Positions 61,087 through 64,000 of a stretch of 64,000 nt of DNA are shown in pieces. A program made the position numbers and the translations under genes. A model generated the notes under the pieces. The model saw only the letters and a program-made list of their open reading frames with translations, was not told where the DNA came from and searched no databases. The DNA comes from DASRJW01 sp964567755 (GTDB taxonomy: Bacteria; Krumholzibacteriota; Krumholzibacteriia; G020349025). Positions within the stretch are counted from its first letter, which is position 1. Every line of letters starts with the position of its first letter. Where the stretch lies: the NCBI GenBank assembly GCA_964567755.1, contig CAZMNW010000037.1, positions 62,001 to 126,000 of the forward strand, in the 5' to 3' direction.

Positions 61087-62897
61087 CCGGGGCAATCCGT
61101 GGCGGCGTTGGTGTCGTCCAACGCCTCGAGGAACTCCTGCCGCACCTTGGGCTGGACGCCGAGCAGCTTCTCGTGCACACGGCGGAGCCGCCGGCACATC
61201 TCAATGAATCGCATTTGCAATCATGGAGTTACACGCCAGAGTTCACGCCTCTCGTGCAGCAACTCTTGCAACTTCGCCGCCCAGGCCGGTGTCTATCGGT
61301 TGCGCTCGGGGTATCCTCGGATGCGACGGCGACAGGACCCTACACGGCCGTTCAGCTCGCGATTGGATTCAGCCAGCATGGTTTGAGCACCGTGGTCGTG
61401 GATGCCGACTTCGCGCGGCCCGGCCTCTCGGGCTTGCTCGCCGATCCACACCAGGAGGGGCTTGTCGACATGGCGCGCTTCGGCAGGTCCTGTCGGGCGC
61501 TCCTGGTCCAGCCCGTTCCCGATGGGCCGCGCTTGCTCGGGACTGGATCGTTCCCGCTGCAAGCTCCCTCCCCATTTGCCGGCGATGCCTGGCTCGGGAT
61601 CGTGCATCGGATCGCACTGCACACGGAAGTGGCTCTGTTCGTCGCACCCCTCGATGTCGAGGAGGATCTGAACCCGCTGCTGCGACACGTCGAGCAGGTG
61701 CTGTACTTGCCGGGAGCGAAGAGTTGGGAGTGCACGGAGGCCGAGGTCGAGCGCCTGCGCCGGAGCGCCGCTCGGGTCGCGTCGGTGGTGCTGTGCTCAC
61801 CTGGTCCAGCCGCGCCAGCGCCGGGGTTCGAATCGCTCGGCGAAACACACGTCTCTGCGATGCCCCCGACGTTTCCCGAGTTTGCCTCGGAGTTGGACGC
61901 GCAACCGTCACCAGCGTTCGCCCTCGATCGTGGCGCCACATCAGCGCACGACTCATTGGCCCCCATGCGCGAGGAACCAGAGCAAGCGGAAAACCAGGTG
62001 GCCGAGGCTCCGCGGCCACTGTCGTTCCCGCAGCCGCCGGCCTGGGATGACGTTCCGCCATTGCGCGGGGAGGTCACGCGCAGTGCCGAGGAAGAAAACC
62101 AGTTGCGCCGGCAACTGCGCCTTGGCGACACCGAGTTCTCCTACTCGGAGGGCGGGCGTTACTCGCGCCTGCCGCTCTATCTCTTCTTCGCCCTGGTTCT
62201 GGGGATCGGTGGATTCCTGGGCTGGGCACTGTGGAGCCAGCGCGACATCAATCGCCGCGCCGCCGACATTCGCGCCTCGGTTCCTCCCGAGTCGGGGGAG
62301 GAATCCAAAGGTGCGCCCAGCCAGCAGCCCTCCGGGTCTGGCGCAGGGGTCGACGATCCCGCCGCATCCTCGCCCAGCACTGGATCCAACCCTGTTGCGG
62401 ACGCCTCGAAGCCGCTAGAAGCCACATCGGGCGCGGCAAATCCTCCTGCCGATCCGGGATTGGGCACCGCGGTCGGCGCGCCCGGGGAGGCAGAACCGGC
62501 GACCAAGTTGCCGCCGAACCCCCCGGCAACAATTCCAAAACCAGCAGAAACATCGCCCACACCCACGCAGGTCGCACCCAAGCCGCCCGTCGATGTAGTG
62601 CCGAATTCGGCCGAGCCGCCGCCCGCCACGAGCACGCCTGCAGGTGGCGAAACCGCTTTCACCGTGCACGTGGCGTCTTATGGCAAGCTCGAAAACGCCC
62701 ACCAACACATCGCGAGTCTGCGCAAGCACGGTTTCGAAGCCCGTGCGGTGCGTACGGACCTGGGGAGCAAAGGAATCTTTTTCCGTGTTTACGTCGGCAA
62801 CTACGCGTCGAAGGCAGCTGCAGCAGAAGCACGCGAGGCGATCCTGAAGCTGCCGGAATCCGCTTTCGCACAGGTGAGACGGGTCACCGAGCCCTAA
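61083..62897 (+). CDS. degenerate ParA/BY-kinase-like and SPOR-domain fusion
   Basis: A 604-residue protein. The N-terminal half (about residues 70-210) looks like a ParA/BY-kinase NTPase (VALGVSSDATATG ... FSQHGLSTVVVDADFARPGLSGLL), but the Walker A lysine of GEGKST is absent. A membrane helix lies near 363-384 (LPLYLFFALVLGIGGFLGWA), then a Pro/Ser/Ala linker of about 120 residues and a C-terminal SPOR domain (FTVHVASYGKLENAHQHIASL, GIFFRVYVGNY) that should bind denuded septal peptidoglycan. So a cytosolic pseudo-ATPase is linked to a periplasmic glycan-binding domain. ATGA overlap with selA. Confidence 0.8.
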   Translation: MTGAIRGGVGVVQRLEELLPHLGLDAEQLLVHTAEPPAHLNESHLQSWSYTPEFTPLVQQLLQLRRPGRCLSVALGVSSDATATGPYTAVQLAIGFSQHGLSTVVVDADFARPGLSGLLADPHQEGLVDMARFGRSCRALLVQPVPDGPRLLGTGSFPLQAPSPFAGDAWLGIVHRIALHTEVALFVAPLDVEEDLNPLLRHVEQVLYLPGAKSWECTEAEVERLRRSAARVASVVLCSPGPAAPAPGFESLGETHVSAMPPTFPEFASELDAQPSPAFALDRGATSAHDSLAPMREEPEQAENQVAEAPRPLSFPQPPAWDDVPPLRGEVTRSAEEENQLRRQLRLGDTEFSYSEGGRYSRLPLYLFFALVLGIGGFLGWALWSQRDINRRAADIRASVPPESGEESKGAPSQQPSGSGAGVDDPAASSPSTGSNPVADASKPLEATSGAANPPADPGLGTAVGAPGEAEPATKLPPNPPATIPKPAETSPTPTQVAPKPPVDVVPNSAEPPPATSTPAGGETAFTVHVASYGKLENAHQHIASLRKHGFEARAVRTDLGSKGIFFRVYVGNYASKAAAAEAREAILKLPESAFAQVRRVTEP

Positions 62898-62966
62898 CGG
62901 CGCACCCGTCTTCGGGGTAGGGTCAGGGCGAGCCGCGCACGCGCGGCCCTGGGCAGGAGAGGCACT

Positions 62967-64000
62967 GTGCTGATCAAAAAACTCGAGCTTTCCGGTTTCA
63001 AGTCGTTCATGAACCCCGTGGCGTTGGAGTTCGGCGGCGGCATCACCGCCATCCTCGGACCCAACGGCTGCGGCAAGTCCAACGTCGTCGATGCGCTGCG
63101 CTGGGTGCTCGGGGAACAGAGCGCCAAGCAACTGCGCGGCGAGCGCATGACCAATGTCGTGTTTGGCGGCACGCGCAATCGCAAACCCGTCGGCATGGCG
63201 GAAGTCGCGGTGACGTTCAGCAACCTCGATGGGCGCATGGCGACGCCGTATCAAGAGGTGCGCCTCACGCGCCGGCTGAGCCGCGACGGCGAGAGCGACT
63301 ACTTGGTGAACAACACGCCGTGTCGCTTGAAAGACCTACGCGATCTGCTGACGGATACCGGCGCTGGCAGCCACGGCTATTCGATCATCGAACGCGAGAT
63401 GGTGGACACCGTCATCGGCGGTCACGAGGATCTGCGGCGCTTCCTGCTCGAGGAAGCCAGTGGCATCATGAAATACCGCCTGCGCCGGCGCGAGGCCGAA
63501 CGCAAGCTCGAGATGACCGCGCAGGATCTGTTGCGTCTCGATGATCTGGTGGACGAAGTGGGGCGCGAGGTGCGCGCGTTGCGCCGGCAAATGGGGCGCA
63601 CGCGGCGTTACCAGGAGCTGCACGAGCAGCTGCGCCACGCCGAAACGTATCTCGCCCAGATGCGCCTGCGCGCGGCGCGCGAGGAAGTCGCTCGCGTCCA
63701 GGCCGAGCTCGACGATCTTCAGATTGCTGGCGTCGGCGAGGACGCAGTGAGCGAGGCCATCGATGTTCGCATCGCGGCGCTGCGGCTGGAGATGGCGGAC
63801 GTCGAGCGCGTGTGGCGCGAGCACGGCGGGCGTTGCGAGGCGTTGGCCGAGCAACTGCGCGGGCGCGAGCGGGCGATGTTGGTGCTGCGCGAGCGCAGCG
63901 ATGCAGCGCGCGAGTCGCAAGCATCGGCCCGTGGCGAGATCGAAGCCACCGAGCAACGCTTGTTGCAGGTGGAGCGCGATCGCAGCACGTTGGTGACGCG
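62967..64000 (+). CDS. smc: chromosome segregation protein SMC, N-terminal part (cut by window edge)
   Basis: The first about 344 residues of SMC: LIKKLELSGFKSFMNPVALE, Walker A GPNGCGKSNVVDALRWVLGE, the RxxR region QSAKQLRGERMTNVVFGGTRNRKP, AGSHGYSIIEREMVD, then the start of the long coiled coil (heptad-like, Arg/Glu-rich). Hinge and C-terminal ATPase half lie beyond the window. Start is a GTG at 62967 after AGGAGAGG. Condensin subunit acting with ScpA/ScpB. Confidence 0.95.
   Translation, partial: MLIKKLELSGFKSFMNPVALEFGGGITAILGPNGCGKSNVVDALRWVLGEQSAKQLRGERMTNVVFGGTRNRKPVGMAEVAVTFSNLDGRMATPYQEVRLTRRLSRDGESDYLVNNTPCRLKDLRDLLTDTGAGSHGYSIIEREMVDTVIGGHEDLRRFLLEEASGIMKYRLRRREAERKLEMTAQDLLRLDDLVDEVGREVRALRRQMGRTRRYQELHEQLRHAETYLAQMRLRAAREEVARVQAELDDLQIAGVGEDAVSEAIDVRIAALRLEMADVERVWREHGGRCEALAEQLRGRERAMLVLRERSDAARESQASARGEIEATEQRLLQVERDRSTLVT

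Overview
The window is about 64 kb of GC-rich, densely packed DNA from a diderm bacterium. Evidence for two membranes includes outer-membrane barrel proteins, many lipoboxes, TonB-type C-termini, a Wza-like SLBB export protein and a SPOR protein. Nearly every gene is chromosomal housekeeping or envelope biology. I see no rRNA, insertion sequence, phage module or CRISPR array. The mix (MglA with a roadblock partner, selA, an orphan TonB domain, a polyprenyl-phosphate phosphoribosyltransferase relative, many TTG and GTG starts) suggests an under-studied lineage such as an Eisenbacteria- or Gemmatimonadota-like FCB relative, or a deltaproteobacterial/Myxococcota-like organism. I cannot decide between these from sequence alone.

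Layout. 1-5.3 kb: small metabolic genes (ABM monooxygenase, SDR, a lipoprotein RidA, a flavin oxidoreductase, a GYD protein). 5.4-11.5 kb: tRNA-Ser and tRNA-Arg, an eIF2B-like protein, pepA with an adenosine deaminase-family gene, a lipoprotein, tadA and a second tRNA-Ser. 11.5-19 kb: a signalling and envelope region holding a STAS protein, an ECF sigma factor with its membrane anti-sigma, a membrane-anchored protein with about 18 tandem decapeptides, a secreted metalloprotease/beta-propeller/barrel protein and an RsbW/STAS pair. 19-23 kb: PrsW protease, a split TPR membrane protein and a lipoprotein. 23-29.4 kb: tRNA-Ala, SRP RNA, dnaX-ybaB-recR, then roadblock-mglA-pgpA-cinA-mazG. 29.4-35.5 kb: a frameshifted TonB-domain gene, a HIT protein, recA-recX-alaS.

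35.5-48.8 kb: exopolysaccharide and sugar-nucleotide genes (SLBB export protein, RmlA, RmlD, WcaJ-like transferase, GT4 glycosyltransferase, phosphomannomutase), then uridine kinase, a UbiA-family transferase and ispE with a repeat-bearing N-terminal extension. 48.8-53.8 kb: tRNA-Gln, prs, rplY, pth, rpsF-rpsR-rplI and manC. 53.8-64 kb: a parvulin-like lipoprotein, a beta-barrel, a bifunctional nuclease, a gamma-carbonic anhydrase relative, a periplasmic-binding-like lipoprotein, a TonB-family protein, selA coupled to a degenerate ParA-like/SPOR fusion, and the start of smc, cut by the window edge.

The best candidate for something undescribed is the sigma/anti-sigma/decapeptide-repeat operon at 12188-15007. 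Other items worth attention are the ParA-like/SPOR fusion translationally coupled to selA, the minisatellite inside ispE, the lipoprotein RidA, an apparent ATC start of rmlA, and three interrupted reading frames (near 21052, 29600 and 42184).
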